NCBI RefSeq assembly: GCF_021654135.1
Contig: NZ_JAKGSD010000003.1
Location: forward strand, 173,391-237,390
Origin: Amycolatopsis tucumanensis
GTDB lineage: Bacteria > Actinomycetota > Actinomycetes > Mycobacteriales > Pseudonocardiaceae
Direction: 5' to 3'
Length of the DNA: 64,000 nucleotides
Position numbers and translations under genes: made by a program. The notes under the pieces were generated by a model that saw nothing but the letters and a program-made list of their open reading frames with translations, had not been told where the DNA came from and did not search any database. Of the stretch, positions 15,464 to 23,696 are shown piece after piece; position 1 is the stretch's first letter, and every line of letters starts with the position of its first letter.

Positions 15464-16222
15464 TCAGACCAGTGCCGCGCTGATCCGCGCGTGCATCCGC
15501 CGCAGTCCGGGGCCGGGCTCCAGTCCCAGGTCGTCGTCGAGCAGCCGGGCGATCCGCTCATACGCCGACAACGCCTCGTCCCGCCGGCCTTCGCTGTCCA
15601 GCGCCCACATCAGCAGCTCCCACAACCGTTCCCGGTAGGGCTCGCCGCTCGTGGCCAGCGTCAGCTCGGCGATCGCCTGCGCGCAGTCGCCCTGGCCGAT
15701 GTCCAGCGCCCAGCGCTCCTCCATCGCCGACGCCCGCAGCTGCTCCAGCCACGTGCGGCGGCCCTCGAAGAACGAGCCGCCCAGCCCGTCGAGCGCGGGC
15801 CCGCGCCACAACGCCAGCGCCCCGCGCAGCAGCCGCGCCGCCTCGGCGTCCTCACCCCGGTCCCGTGCGTCACGCGCTTCGGCCGTGGTCTGGCGGAACA
15901 CCGTCACGTCGACCGCGGCCGGGTCGACGAGCAGCTGGTACCCGCGGCCGGCGGACCGGATCTCCGCCGACGTGCCCCCGCCCGCGGCGCCGGTCAACAG
16001 CCGGCGCAGGCGCGAGATGTAGGTGCGCGTCGTGACGACCGCGCTGCGCGGCGCCTCCGGCCCCCACAACGCGCCCACGATCTCCTCGAGCGTGACCTGC
16101 CGCCCCTCGCCGAGCAGCAACAGGGCGAGGACCCCGCGCTGCTGCGGGGATCCGGCGTCCAGCTGATGACCGTCGTGCCACACCCTGATCGGGCCCAGCA
16201 ACCCGAAACTCACCCCGGCCAT
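15464..16222 (-). CDS. SARP-type (AfsR/DnrI/RedD) transcriptional activator
   Basis: 252 residues, the size of the short SARPs. The N-terminal winged-helix (FGLLGPIRVWHDG, TYISRLRRLL, GRGYQLLV; about 5-95) is followed by the bacterial transcriptional activation domain (about 100-250). Short SARPs bind direct repeats near -35 and activate secondary-metabolite genes. It lies just upstream of ohr, separated only by conserved box B, and divergent from the broken glutamine synthetase. The ATG at 16222 was preferred over an upstream in-frame ATG because homology begins there. Confidence 0.87.
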   Translation of the reverse strand: MAGVSFGLLGPIRVWHDGHQLDAGSPQQRGVLALLLLGEGRQVTLEEIVGALWGPEAPRSAVVTTRTYISRLRRLLTGAAGGGTSAEIRSAGRGYQLLVDPAAVDVTVFRQTTAEARDARDRGEDAEAARLLRGALALWRGPALDGLGGSFFEGRRTWLEQLRASAMEERWALDIGQGDCAQAIAELTLATSGEPYRERLWELLMWALDSEGRRDEALSAYERIARLLDDDLGLEPGPGLRRMHARISAALV

Positions 16223-16437
16223 GATTGGTTCCCCCGCCCTTCCGCGACGCGCGAGATTGTGAAGTCGAGCCTGGGCTCCTGCGACCGGCCCTGCCTCCAC
16301 TGTGTCAGAGGCGCCGTGCCGGCGTCGCGGGAACCCGCGCACTTCGCTTCGTAGACACGACGTCTACGCGTTGTCTGCACCACTGCTCTAGGAATGGTGC
16401 GCCGGCAACGGAAGCGCTGTGAACGAAAGGGTACTCG

Positions 16438-17420
16438 GTGAGCAAGGACGTGCGGGCCACTGTGGCGGAGCTCGCGGATCAGGGCGTCGTCGGGATCACC
16501 GTCGCCTGGGCCGACAACAACGGCATCACCAGGTCGCGGACCGTGCCGCCACGCGGGCTGCCGTCCGCCGTGCGCGCCGGGATCGGCGTCACACCCCTGT
16601 TCGCGGTCTTCGACTCGCACGACGCGATTACGTTCGGCCACAAAGGACTCGGCACGCCGCCGGGTGACGTCCGGCTCGTGCCCGAAGCAGACCGCATCGT
16701 CCGCTTGTCCGGTCAGTCCGGCTTCGCCTGGGCGCCGGGCCGCCTGGTCGCCGCCGACGGCTCGGACTGGCCCTACGACCCGCGCGGCGTGCTAGCTGGT
16801 GGTCGGCGGCGGTGAGCGGGTCCTGCGCGGTGATGCTGAGCTCGAACTGCCCCGGCCCGTATTCGCCGTGGGACTGGTGCACGCCGATGCCGTTGTGGTC
16901 GAGGTTCGCGCAGCAGCTGCTCGGCGGACCCGTCGACGGCCAGGGTGCGGAGCGGGCCGTAGGAGGGCCCGTCGTGCACAGGGCGGAACTCACCGGCGTC
17001 GGCCGCGGTGAGCTGGAACTCGATTTCGTAGCCCGCGCGCACGGTCAGTCCCGCGGCGGCGGCGCGCGCGACCTGCCGTTCGAACTCAAGCCGTCGGACG
17101 CCTCGGCCAACCCCTACCTCGCGCTGGCGGTCGTCATCGCCGCCGGGATCGCGGGCGTCGAGGACCGCCTGACCCCGCCGGACCCCGTCCAGCAGGACCC
17201 CGGCACCTGGACCGACGCCGAGCGCGCGGCCGCGGGCATCGGGCTCCTGCCCTCCACTGTGGACGAGCAGCTCGCCGCGCTGGCCGGCAACGCGCGGATC
17301 TCCGCGGTCCTCGGCGCGGAACTCGCCGACGCGTTCCGCGCCGTGCGGGAATCCGACGCCGCGTGGGCGGCGCAGCGCTCGCCCGACGAGGTGGTCGCGG
17401 GACACCGCTGGTTGTACTGA
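16438..17420 (+). pseudogene. Glutamine-synthetase-family gene disrupted by an internal inversion and deletion
   Basis: The N-terminal part (16438 to about 16795, GTG start after GAAAGGGTA) reads as a GS-like protein ending in YDPRGVLA. The C-terminal part (about 17067-17420) reads LPFELKPSDASANPYLALA through a normal GS end, in a different frame. Between them, about 16795-17067, the GS middle (AGYEIEFQLTAADAGEF, then DHNGIGVHQSHGEYGPGQFE) is present on the opposite strand, with one extra base near LLRDLDHN. About 150 residues including the catalytic RIPN region are absent. The left breakpoint lies at a GCTAGC palindrome. It cannot encode an active enzyme. Confidence 0.8.
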
Positions 17421-17427
17421 CCAGCGG

Positions 17428-17486
17428 TGACGTACAAGCACAGCGTCACGTGACGCTCGCGAGGGCCGTCCCGGCAGACCTACTTT
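17428..17486 (+). promoter_or_regulatory. Conserved 30-bp box C plus -10 hexamer, promoter of the SARP fusion gene
   Basis: TGACGTACA at 17428-17436, CGTC and GACG at the conserved positions, TACTTT at 17481-17486 (54 nt from box start), then 6 nt to the ATG, implying a leaderless transcript. The box starts 8 bp after the stop of the broken GS gene. Confidence 0.72.
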
Positions 17487-17492
17487 CCGGGT

Positions 17493-20024
17493 ATGCACCG
17501 CCGGGCAGCCGTGATTGGACAGCAGAACGTGGTCTCGACCCCATGCCGTTTCACCATCCTCGGACCGCCCGGCCTCCGCTGCGGCGACGCCGAGCTGGAA
17601 CTGGGCGCGCCCCAACAGCAGGCCGTGCTGATGCTGCTGTTGTCGCGCAGTGGCAGCTTCGTCCGGATCGGCGAGCTCATCGACGGCCTGTGGGGCGATC
17701 GCGCCCCGGCCACCGGTGAGGCCGTCATCCGCACCTACATCTCGCGCATCCGGCGCGTGCTCTCCGAGCACGGCCTCGGCTCGGCGATCCGCTCGCAGTC
17801 CGGCGGCTACATGCTCGACCCGTCGCTGTTCGCGCTCGACGCGGACGAGTTCACGCGGCTGGTCGAGACCGCCCGGCAGGAACGTGCGAACGGGGACGTG
17901 CCGGGTGCGGCCAAGCACCTGCGCGAGGCGCTCGACCTGTGGACGGGCACCGCGCTGGCCGGGGTGCCGGGCGAGGCCGCCGAGCGGGAACGCTCCCGAC
18001 TGGAGCGGCTGAAGCTCATCGCCACCCAGGAGCTGCTGCAGCTGCGCCTGGAGATGGGCGAACACGCCGAGGTGGTGGCCGAGGTGCCGCTGCTCATCCA
18101 GCTGAACCGGCTGGAGGAGCCGCTGTACGAGATCTACCTGCTGGCCCTCTACCGCAGCGGCCGCCGCGCCGAGGCGCTGGAGGTCTACCGGATGGTCTAC
18201 GACCTGCTCGGCAAGGAGCTCGGCGTCAGCCCGGGGCCGCGCCTGCGGGCCATCCACGAGAAGATCCTGCGCGCCGACACCGACGCCGAGGACGAGTTCG
18301 TGCCCGCCCCGCGGCCACGGGCCGTGGCGCCGGTGACCGGGGAGCCGGCGGCCCGCCCGGCCGGTGCGGCACTGGACCGCGCTGTCGGATCCCGGTTCGT
18401 CGGCCGGGACGCCGAGCGCGCCGCCTTCGCCGCGATGCTCGGCCGCAGGCGCGGCGACGGCCTCGTGGTGTTCTTCGTGTGCGGTCACGCGGGCGTCGGC
18501 AAGTCGACCCTGCTGCGCCGCTACGCCGACGACGCCGCGGCCGCCGGCCGGACGGTGTGGCACCTGCACGACGTCAGCACCGCGGAGCTGCGGGAACGCC
18601 TTGACCAGCTGGCCGAAGGGCTGACCACGGCGTCCGACGGGCCCGTGGTGCTCGTCGACTCCTTCGAACGGCACGGCGAACTCGAACCGTGGCTGCGCGA
18701 CGAATACCTCCGCACGCTGCCCGCCGACTCGATCGTCGTCGTGGCGAGCCGGCTCGGGCCCAGCGTCTGCTGGATCACCGACCCGGGGTGGTCCGGTTCG
18801 ATCGTGGCCCGGCAGCTGGAAGCCCTCAGCGCCGCGGAGTCGGCGGCGCTGGTCGAGGCACGCGGCGTCGATCCCGGGTTCGTGCCGTCCATCGTGGACT
18901 TCGCGGCAGGCAACCCGTTCGTGCTGTCGCTGGCCGCCGAGGTCGGCCGCAGCATGTCGGCGACCGGGCAGCCGTCGCGCCGCGAGGCCGTGCGGTTCGT
19001 GGTCGACACCGTGCTCGACACCCTGATCGGTGCGGTGCCGTCGCCGCAGCACCGGTGGGCGCTGCACGTGTGCGCGCACGCCCGGTACACCACCGAGGAC
19101 CTCCTGCGCGTCGCCGTGCCCGGCGGGGACGCCGCGGAGCTGTTCGACTGGCTGCGCGTGCAGCCCTACGTCGAGACGCCCGGGCACGGCCTGGACATCA
19201 ACGGGGTGCTCCGCGAAGCGCTGGAGGCCCACCTGCGGTGGCGGGACCCGGTGGGCTACGAGCGGATGCACCGGCGGATCCGCGACTACACGATGAACAC
19301 GCTGCTCCGGGACTCCACCGATCCGCGGGCGAGCGCGGCGGTCCTGCGGACCATCAGCCACCTCCGGCGCCGCGGCGGCGTGACGAACCGGTACGTGTCG
19401 GCGACGGGGGAGCCGGACGTGCGGGCCACCGGGGTCACCCCGGCCGACCACGACGAGCTGGTCGCGCTCGCGCACGAAACCTACGGCGAGTTCACCGCGT
19501 CGTCGGTCCGGTTCTGGCTGAACCGCCAGCCCGGCGGCTTCCATGTCCTGCGCTGCGTCCACAGCGGCCGGTTGCGTGCCTTCATGAGCTGGCTGACCGT
19601 GCGCGAGCCGGCGCCCGAGGAGCTGGACGCCGACCCGGTGATCGCGGACGTCTGGCACGACGTCGCGCGGCGGAACCTGCCGCCCGGGGCGCACTTCGGC
19701 ATCGCCCGGCACCTGATCTGCCCGGCGTTCGAGTCCAAGCCGAACCCGATCACCGACGTGTTCCTGGCCAGGATGATGCGGGGCTGGGTGCACGAGGCGG
19801 GCCTGGCGGCCTCCTACCTGGTCATCGCGAACCGGCAGTTGTGGGCGCCGTTGATGGACTACCTGGACCACTACGAGGTGAACTGCGCCGGGTCGAGCTA
19901 CCCGTACGCGATCTTCGGCCACGACTGGATCGCCGACCCGCCGTCGTCCTGGCAGGACCGCCACCTGGAGGACGAACTCTGGGCGCCGCGGCGCCCGGAC
20001 CTCTTCCGCCGGGAAGGACGCTGA
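17493..20024 (+). CDS. AfsR-like regulator: SARP domain, NTPase domain and C-terminal acetyltransferase-like domain
   Basis: 843 residues. Residues about 20-110 form the SARP winged helix (TYISRIRRVL), 115-270 the BTAD, and 295-620 a P-loop ATPase with Walker A GHAGVGKSTLL at 331-341. The last 200 residues do not look like the TPR tail of AfsR. They resemble a GNAT acetyltransferase-type fold (VTPADHDELVALAHETYGEF, a beta-rich centre, then ARMMRGWVHEAGLAASYLVI). The ATG at 17493 is 6 nt after the -10 TACTTT. It carries conserved box C in its own promoter, so it may autoregulate and control the other four boxes. The acetyltransferase assignment is tentative. Confidence 0.8.
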   Translation: MHRRAAVIGQQNVVSTPCRFTILGPPGLRCGDAELELGAPQQQAVLMLLLSRSGSFVRIGELIDGLWGDRAPATGEAVIRTYISRIRRVLSEHGLGSAIRSQSGGYMLDPSLFALDADEFTRLVETARQERANGDVPGAAKHLREALDLWTGTALAGVPGEAAERERSRLERLKLIATQELLQLRLEMGEHAEVVAEVPLLIQLNRLEEPLYEIYLLALYRSGRRAEALEVYRMVYDLLGKELGVSPGPRLRAIHEKILRADTDAEDEFVPAPRPRAVAPVTGEPAARPAGAALDRAVGSRFVGRDAERAAFAAMLGRRRGDGLVVFFVCGHAGVGKSTLLRRYADDAAAAGRTVWHLHDVSTAELRERLDQLAEGLTTASDGPVVLVDSFERHGELEPWLRDEYLRTLPADSIVVVASRLGPSVCWITDPGWSGSIVARQLEALSAAESAALVEARGVDPGFVPSIVDFAAGNPFVLSLAAEVGRSMSATGQPSRREAVRFVVDTVLDTLIGAVPSPQHRWALHVCAHARYTTEDLLRVAVPGGDAAELFDWLRVQPYVETPGHGLDINGVLREALEAHLRWRDPVGYERMHRRIRDYTMNTLLRDSTDPRASAAVLRTISHLRRRGGVTNRYVSATGEPDVRATGVTPADHDELVALAHETYGEFTASSVRFWLNRQPGGFHVLRCVHSGRLRAFMSWLTVREPAPEELDADPVIADVWHDVARRNLPPGAHFGIARHLICPAFESKPNPITDVFLARMMRGWVHEAGLAASYLVIANRQLWAPLMDYLDHYEVNCAGSSYPYAIFGHDWIADPPSSWQDRHLEDELWAPRRPDLFRREGR

Positions 20025-20043
20025 GGCGCCGCGCACGACGCGC

Positions 20044-21639
20044 CTAACCCGGATCGATCCGTCCGTTGTGGACCCGCACCTCGACGCCCTGCCAGTGTTC
20101 GCGCAGGCGGCGGTCGTGCGCGGCCACCACGATCGCGCCCGGGCCGGGGCCCAGTGCGTCCTCCAGTTCGTCGCACAGGGCGGGGGAGAGGTGGTTCGTC
20201 GGCTCGTCCAGCAGGAGCAGCTGCGGCGGGTTCGCGACCAGGATCGCCAGCGCCAGCCGTCGCCGCTGGCCCACCGACAGCTCGCCGACCGGCTTGTCGA
20301 CGTCCCACTTCCCCAGCAGCCCCAGCGATTCCAGCGGCACTGCCTCGGTGCCCACTGCCGCTGCATAGGTCTCGCGTGCCGTTCGCGAAGGCACGGCGAA
20401 CTCGGTGTCCTGGCTCAGCAACCCGACCCGCAGCTCCGGCAGCCGCCGCACGCCGGGCACTTCCAGCCGCCCGGCCAGCACGTGCAGCAGCGTCGACTTG
20501 CCCGCCCCGTTCGGGCCGGTCACCAGGAGCCGTGCGGTGGCACCGATGTCCAGGTGCTCCACCGTGAGCCGCCCGGGCACGTGCACGTCCCGCAGCGACA
20601 CCAGGACCTCTTCCGGCGCCTCCCCGGCCAGCGCGTCCGGGCGGAACCGCAGCGGCGGCGGGGGAGCGTGTACCTGCGTGCGTTCCAGCTCCGCCAGTCG
20701 TCGCGCGGCGTTGCGGACCCGGCGCGAGATCGAGTTCTGCACCCGTCCCGCCCGGTGCCCGTAGCCCATCTTCTCGCTGTCCCGCGGCGCCCGGTTCGGC
20801 GCGACCCGGTGCGTGGTCACGCCCGGCGAATCCCGCAGCGCCGCGATCTCCTCCTGCTCCTCGGCGTGACGCCGCTCCCACCGCTCCCGGTCCGCCCGCT
20901 TCTGCGCCAGGTAACCGGTGTAGTTCCCGCCGAACCGCACCGGCCCGCCGACTGCCGGGTCGAGGTCGACGATGTCCGTGCACACCGCGTCCAGGAGCGC
21001 ACGGTCGTGGCTGGCCACCACGACCGTGCCGGGCAGGCCGCGCACCTGCTCTTCGAGGAACGCCGCCGCGCCGTCGTCGAGGTGGTTCGTCGGCTCGTCC
21101 AGCAGCACCGCCGACGGCCGCCGCACCAGCAGCGCGGCCAGCGCGAGCCGTCCCCGCTGCCCGCCGGACAGCTCACCGAGCCGCCTCTCCGGCGCGACTC
21201 CGCCCAACCCCAGCCCGTCGAGGACCATCTTCGCGCGCCGGTCGGCGTCCCACGCGTCGTGCAGCTCGGCGAGCGCCAGCCGCTCGGAGTAGGAGTCGAA
21301 CAGTCCCTCGTCCTCGGCGAGCAGCGCGCCGAGCCGCTCCAGTTCCGCCAGGTCCTCGCGCGCGCCCGCGAGCGCGTCGTCGACCACGTCCGCCACCGTC
21401 GCCGCCGGGTCGAACGGCATTTCCTGGTGCAGGTAACCGAGATCCGCCGGGTGCTCGACGCTGCCGCGGTCCGGCCGGTCCACCCCGGCCAGCACGCGCA
21501 GCAACGTCGACTTGCCCGCACCGTTCTCCCCGATCAACCCGATCCGGTGCCCGGGCGCCGCGGTGAGCGACACCCCGTCCAGCACCCGGCGGTCACCGAG
21601 GACGCGCACGAGGTCGTGCGCGACGAGAGCCGCCGACAT
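20044..21639 (-). CDS. ABC-F family ATPase (antibiotic-resistance/ribosome-protection type)
   Basis: 531 residues with two nucleotide-binding domains and no membrane segments, the ABC-F layout. The first has [21 protein letters not shown] and LLDEPTNHLDD; the second has [21 protein letters not shown] and [12 protein letters not shown]. The interdomain linker is charged (ERWERRHAEEQEEI region). ABC-F proteins dislodge antibiotics from the ribosome or tune translation. The ATG shares one base with the stop of the upstream single-domain homologue (TGATG), so translation is coupled; both depend on the leader region at 22251-22445. Confidence 0.88.
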   Translation of the reverse strand: MSAALVAHDLVRVLGDRRVLDGVSLTAAPGHRIGLIGENGAGKSTLLRVLAGVDRPDRGSVEHPADLGYLHQEMPFDPAATVADVVDDALAGAREDLAELERLGALLAEDEGLFDSYSERLALAELHDAWDADRRAKMVLDGLGLGGVAPERRLGELSGGQRGRLALAALLVRRPSAVLLDEPTNHLDDGAAAFLEEQVRGLPGTVVVASHDRALLDAVCTDIVDLDPAVGGPVRFGGNYTGYLAQKRADRERWERRHAEEQEEIAALRDSPGVTTHRVAPNRAPRDSEKMGYGHRAGRVQNSISRRVRNAARRLAELERTQVHAPPPPLRFRPDALAGEAPEEVLVSLRDVHVPGRLTVEHLDIGATARLLVTGPNGAGKSTLLHVLAGRLEVPGVRRLPELRVGLLSQDTEFAVPSRTARETYAAAVGTEAVPLESLGLLGKWDVDKPVGELSVGQRRRLALAILVANPPQLLLLDEPTNHLSPALCDELEDALGPGPGAIVVAAHDRRLREHWQGVEVRVHNGRIDPG

Positions 21640-22250
21640 CAGCGGGACTCGGCCAGCTTGCCGCCGTCGAGCCGCAGCCGTCGGTCGATGCGGATCTCAC
21701 CCAGGAACCGCTCGTCGTGGCTCACCACCACGAACGCGCCCTGGTAGGCATTGAGCGCGCTCTCCAGCTGCCCCGCGCTGACCAGGTCCAGGTTGTTCGT
21801 CGGCTCGTCCAGCAAGAGCAGTTGTGGCGCGGGTTCGGCGAACAGGATGCACGCCAGCGTCGCGCGCAACCGTTCCCCGCCGGACAGGACGGAAACGGGC
21901 AGGTGCGCCCGGTCGCCGCGGAACAGGAAGCGCGCCAGCAGGTTCATCCGCTGCGCGGGCAGCATCGCGGGCGCGAACGCCGCCAGGTTCTCCGCGACCG
22001 TGCGCGTGTCGTCGAGCAGGTCCAGGCGCTGGGACAGGTAGGCGATCCGGCCGTCGGCGCGCTTGATCTCGCCGCCGTCCGGGTCGAGATCACCGGTGAT
22101 CATGCGCAGCAGGGTGGACTTGCCTGCCCCGTTCGGGGCGACGAGACCGGTGCGCCCGTCGGGAACGCTGAACGACAGCTGGTCGAAGACGGGGGTGTCA
22201 TCCGGCCAGGAAAAGGACAGACCGGACACGACGATACGGGATTCGGACAT
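21639..22250 (-). CDS. Single-domain ABC-F-like ATPase (apparent internal fusion of two half-domains)
   Basis: 203 residues forming one complete nucleotide-binding domain: Walker [13 protein letters not shown]-loop YLSQRLDL, signature [12 protein letters not shown], Walker [15 protein letters not shown]-loop SHDERF. From family knowledge, the N-terminus ([17 protein letters not shown]) is typical of the first domain of a roughly 540-residue actinobacterial ABC-F, whereas the part from [19 protein letters not shown] onward is typical of its second domain. It therefore looks like recombination between the two homologous Walker A regions that removed about 330 residues. Still in frame and possibly expressed, since the next gene is coupled to it. 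The ATG at 22250 has only a weak ribosome binding site. Confidence 0.75.
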   Translation of the reverse strand: MSESRIVVSGLSFSWPDDTPVFDQLSFSVPDGRTGLVAPNGAGKSTLLRMITGDLDPDGGEIKRADGRIAYLSQRLDLLDDTRTVAENLAAFAPAMLPAQRMNLLARFLFRGDRAHLPVSVLSGGERLRATLACILFAEPAPQLLLLDEPTNNLDLVSAGQLESALNAYQGAFVVVSHDERFLGEIRIDRRLRLDGGKLAESR

Positions 22251-22364
22251 GGGAACGAGACCTCGAAAAGGGAGTGGCGCGGACCAGCGGACCGCGGATA
22301 CGGGTGGACGACGACATGGCCACCACGGCACTGCTTCGAACTGAAGCGTGGGGGGCCTTGCTCA

Positions 22365-22384
22365 CTCCGGGGGATCACCCGGAG
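22365..22384 (-). promoter_or_regulatory. Attenuator-like hairpin overlapping the leader ORF stop
   Basis: CTCCGGG (22365-22371) pairs with CCCGGAG (22378-22384), six-base loop. It overlaps the last codons of the leader ORF, so a ribosome stalled on the leader would change its folding. Confidence 0.5.
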
Positions 22385-22404
22385 ATGTCGTCTTCACCTG
22401 CCAC
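22375..22404 (-). CDS. 9-codon leader ORF upstream of the ABC-F pair
   Basis: GTG start at 22404 preceded by GAGGAGA at 6-nt spacing, one of the best ribosome binding sites in the window, encoding M-A-G-E-D-D-I-S-G then TGA. The stop codon lies inside a hairpin (22365-22384). The downstream gene has a poor ribosome binding site. This matches ribosome-mediated attenuation known for other antibiotic-resistance ABC-F genes; function here is inferred. Confidence 0.55.
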   Translation of the reverse strand: MAGEDDISG

Positions 22405-22528
22405 GTCGAGTCTCCTCAGAACGGTTCCCTTGCCCATCCACCATACCAGCCTCGGCGATCACCGGTCGGGTGACCGTGCCCGGCGCTAGCCGAAGGTGAA
22501 GTCGTAGGCCCGCACCCGGGCCGACGGC

Positions 22529-22693
22529 ATGGCCTACGGCACGACCACCGCCTGCCAGACAGCGGTCTACATCGCACTGACCGCGTTCGTGCTGAACCTC
22601 GCAATCGCCGCGGTGCTGACGCCGCTGTTCGAGCGTGGTGACGTACAGGGTCGGCGTCGGATGACGGGCGCGGGGCGGGCCGGCGCGGCCTAG
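22529..22693 (+). pseudogene. C-terminal remnant of a membrane transporter (possible 54-residue ORF)
   Basis: 54 codons from ATG 22529 to TAG 22693 give one hydrophobic helix (VYIALTAFVLNLAIAAVLTPLF) preceded by MAYGTTTACQ. This resembles the last helix of sodium:solute symporter proteins, so I read it as a truncated transporter rather than a designed small gene; the frame extends upstream without a start. Conserved box D is embedded in its 3' end and its TAG stop is part of the -10 hexamer TAGCGT. No ribosome binding site. Confidence 0.4.
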
Positions 22694-22696
22694 CGT
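22639..22696 (+). promoter_or_regulatory. Conserved 30-bp box D plus -10 hexamer, promoter of the creatininase remnant and hydrolase
   Basis: TGACGTACA at 22639-22647, CGTC and GACG at the conserved positions, TAGCGT at 22691-22696 (53 nt from box start), 7 nt before the ATG at 22704. Confidence 0.7.
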
Positions 22697-22703
22697 CCGG
22701 TGC

Positions 22704-22931
22704 ATGCTTCCTGACACCGAGGTTCGCTGGAACCACCTGACGGCGGCGGACCTGCGTGGCCTGGCCGCGCAGGACGCCGTGCCCTTCGACGAGATCACCA
22801 CCTCGGGCGTCGCCGGTGACGCGCGCTCGGCGTCCGCGGACAAGGGGACCAAGCTGCTCGACGGCTGCGCCCAGGCGCTGGCGGACCTCCTCGACGAGGG
22901 ACTGTGGAAGGAAACCCATGCGACTCGGTGA
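22704..22931 (+). pseudogene. Creatininase-family gene with a large internal deletion (75-residue product)
   Basis: The product begins like a creatinine amidohydrolase family protein (VRWNHLTAADLRGLAAQDAV) and ends like one (TSGVAGDARSASADKGTKLL, then a helix), but the roughly 170 residues between, with all metal ligands (the EQHG motif and others), are missing; the junction lies near residues 28-32. The reading frame is intact and starts 7 nt after a -10 hexamer in a box-D promoter, so a short protein may still be made. Its stop overlaps the start of the next gene by 14 nt, so it may now serve as a translational lead-in. Confidence 0.55.
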
Positions 22932-23679
22932 ACTGGACGGGGACGTCACCGGCACGGACGACGGCCGCCCGCCCGTCGTCCTGCTGCACGGCCTGACCTT
23001 CGACCGCGCCATGTGGGGGCCGTTGGTCCGCGCGCTGCGCGGCCGCCGGGTGGTGGCGCTCGACCTGCCCGGGCACGGCGCGTCGCCCCGGCGGGAGTCC
23101 TACGACCCGGCCGAGGTCGCCGACGTCCTGCACGGCGCGGTCACCGCCGCCGGCCTGCGCAGGCCGGTGCTGGTGGGCCATTCCGTCGGGGCCGTCGTCG
23201 CCGCGGTGTACGCGGCGAAGTACCCGGCGCGGGCCGTGCTGGACATCGACCAGCCGCTCCTGGCCGGCCCCTTCGGCGAGATGCTGCGCTCGGCCGAGCC
23301 CGTGCTGCGCGGGCCGGAGTACCTGAGCGTGTGGAACAAACTGCTCGCCGGGATGGGCGTCGACGAGCTCGCCCCGCAGCGGCGCGACCTGCTGCGGTCC
23401 ACGCCACTGCAGGACCTGCTCCTCGGTTACTGGCGCGAGATCCTGGAGGTCCCGGCGGACGAGCTGCGGGAGAACCGGATCCGGCAGCTGCTTGCCCTGG
23501 GCGCCGGGGAAAGCGCATTCCACCACGTCAGCCGCTCGCCGGTGAACCCCGGTTATGCCACGTGGCTGACGTCCGTCCTACCGGACGCGCGGTTCACCGT
23601 TCTGCCGGGAAGCGGGCACTTCCCCCACATAGGACAGCCCGTCGCGGTGGCGAGAATCGTGGCGACACTGTCCGAATAG
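22918..23679 (+). CDS. Alpha/beta hydrolase
   Basis: 253 residues, cytoplasmic. HG of the oxyanion hole (VVLLHGLTFDRAMW at 20-33), DLPGHGAS, nucleophile Ser89 in GHSVGA, and late His in GSGHFPHIG form a complete catalytic set of the esterase/lactonase-like branch. The ATG at 22918 is preceded by GGAAGGAAA. It overlaps the creatininase remnant and is expected to be driven from conserved box D. Substrate unknown. Confidence 0.87.
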   Translation: MRLGELDGDVTGTDDGRPPVVLLHGLTFDRAMWGPLVRALRGRRVVALDLPGHGASPRRESYDPAEVADVLHGAVTAAGLRRPVLVGHSVGAVVAAVYAAKYPARAVLDIDQPLLAGPFGEMLRSAEPVLRGPEYLSVWNKLLAGMGVDELAPQRRDLLRSTPLQDLLLGYWREILEVPADELRENRIRQLLALGAGESAFHHVSRSPVNPGYATWLTSVLPDARFTVLPGSGHFPHIGQPVAVARIVATLSE

Positions 23680-23696
23680 GACACTGTTGTGCCGGG

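Larger units (their letters stand above)
22251..22445 (-). promoter_or_regulatory. Promoter and structured 5' leader of the ABC-F pair
   Basis: A -10-like TATGGT is at 22445-22440 on the minus strand, giving a leader of about 180 nt before the ATG at 22250. The leader holds the 9-codon ORF, its hairpin and an overlapping second ORF (ATG at 22317, 39 codons, ending at 22198 inside the ABC gene in another frame). No large protein gene is present. Confidence 0.5.

Noticed and set aside
20068..21747. A 559-codon plus-strand open frame opposite the ABC-F gene
   Set aside because: Antisense shadow of a well-supported two-domain ABC-F; no ribosome binding site and no recognisable domains.
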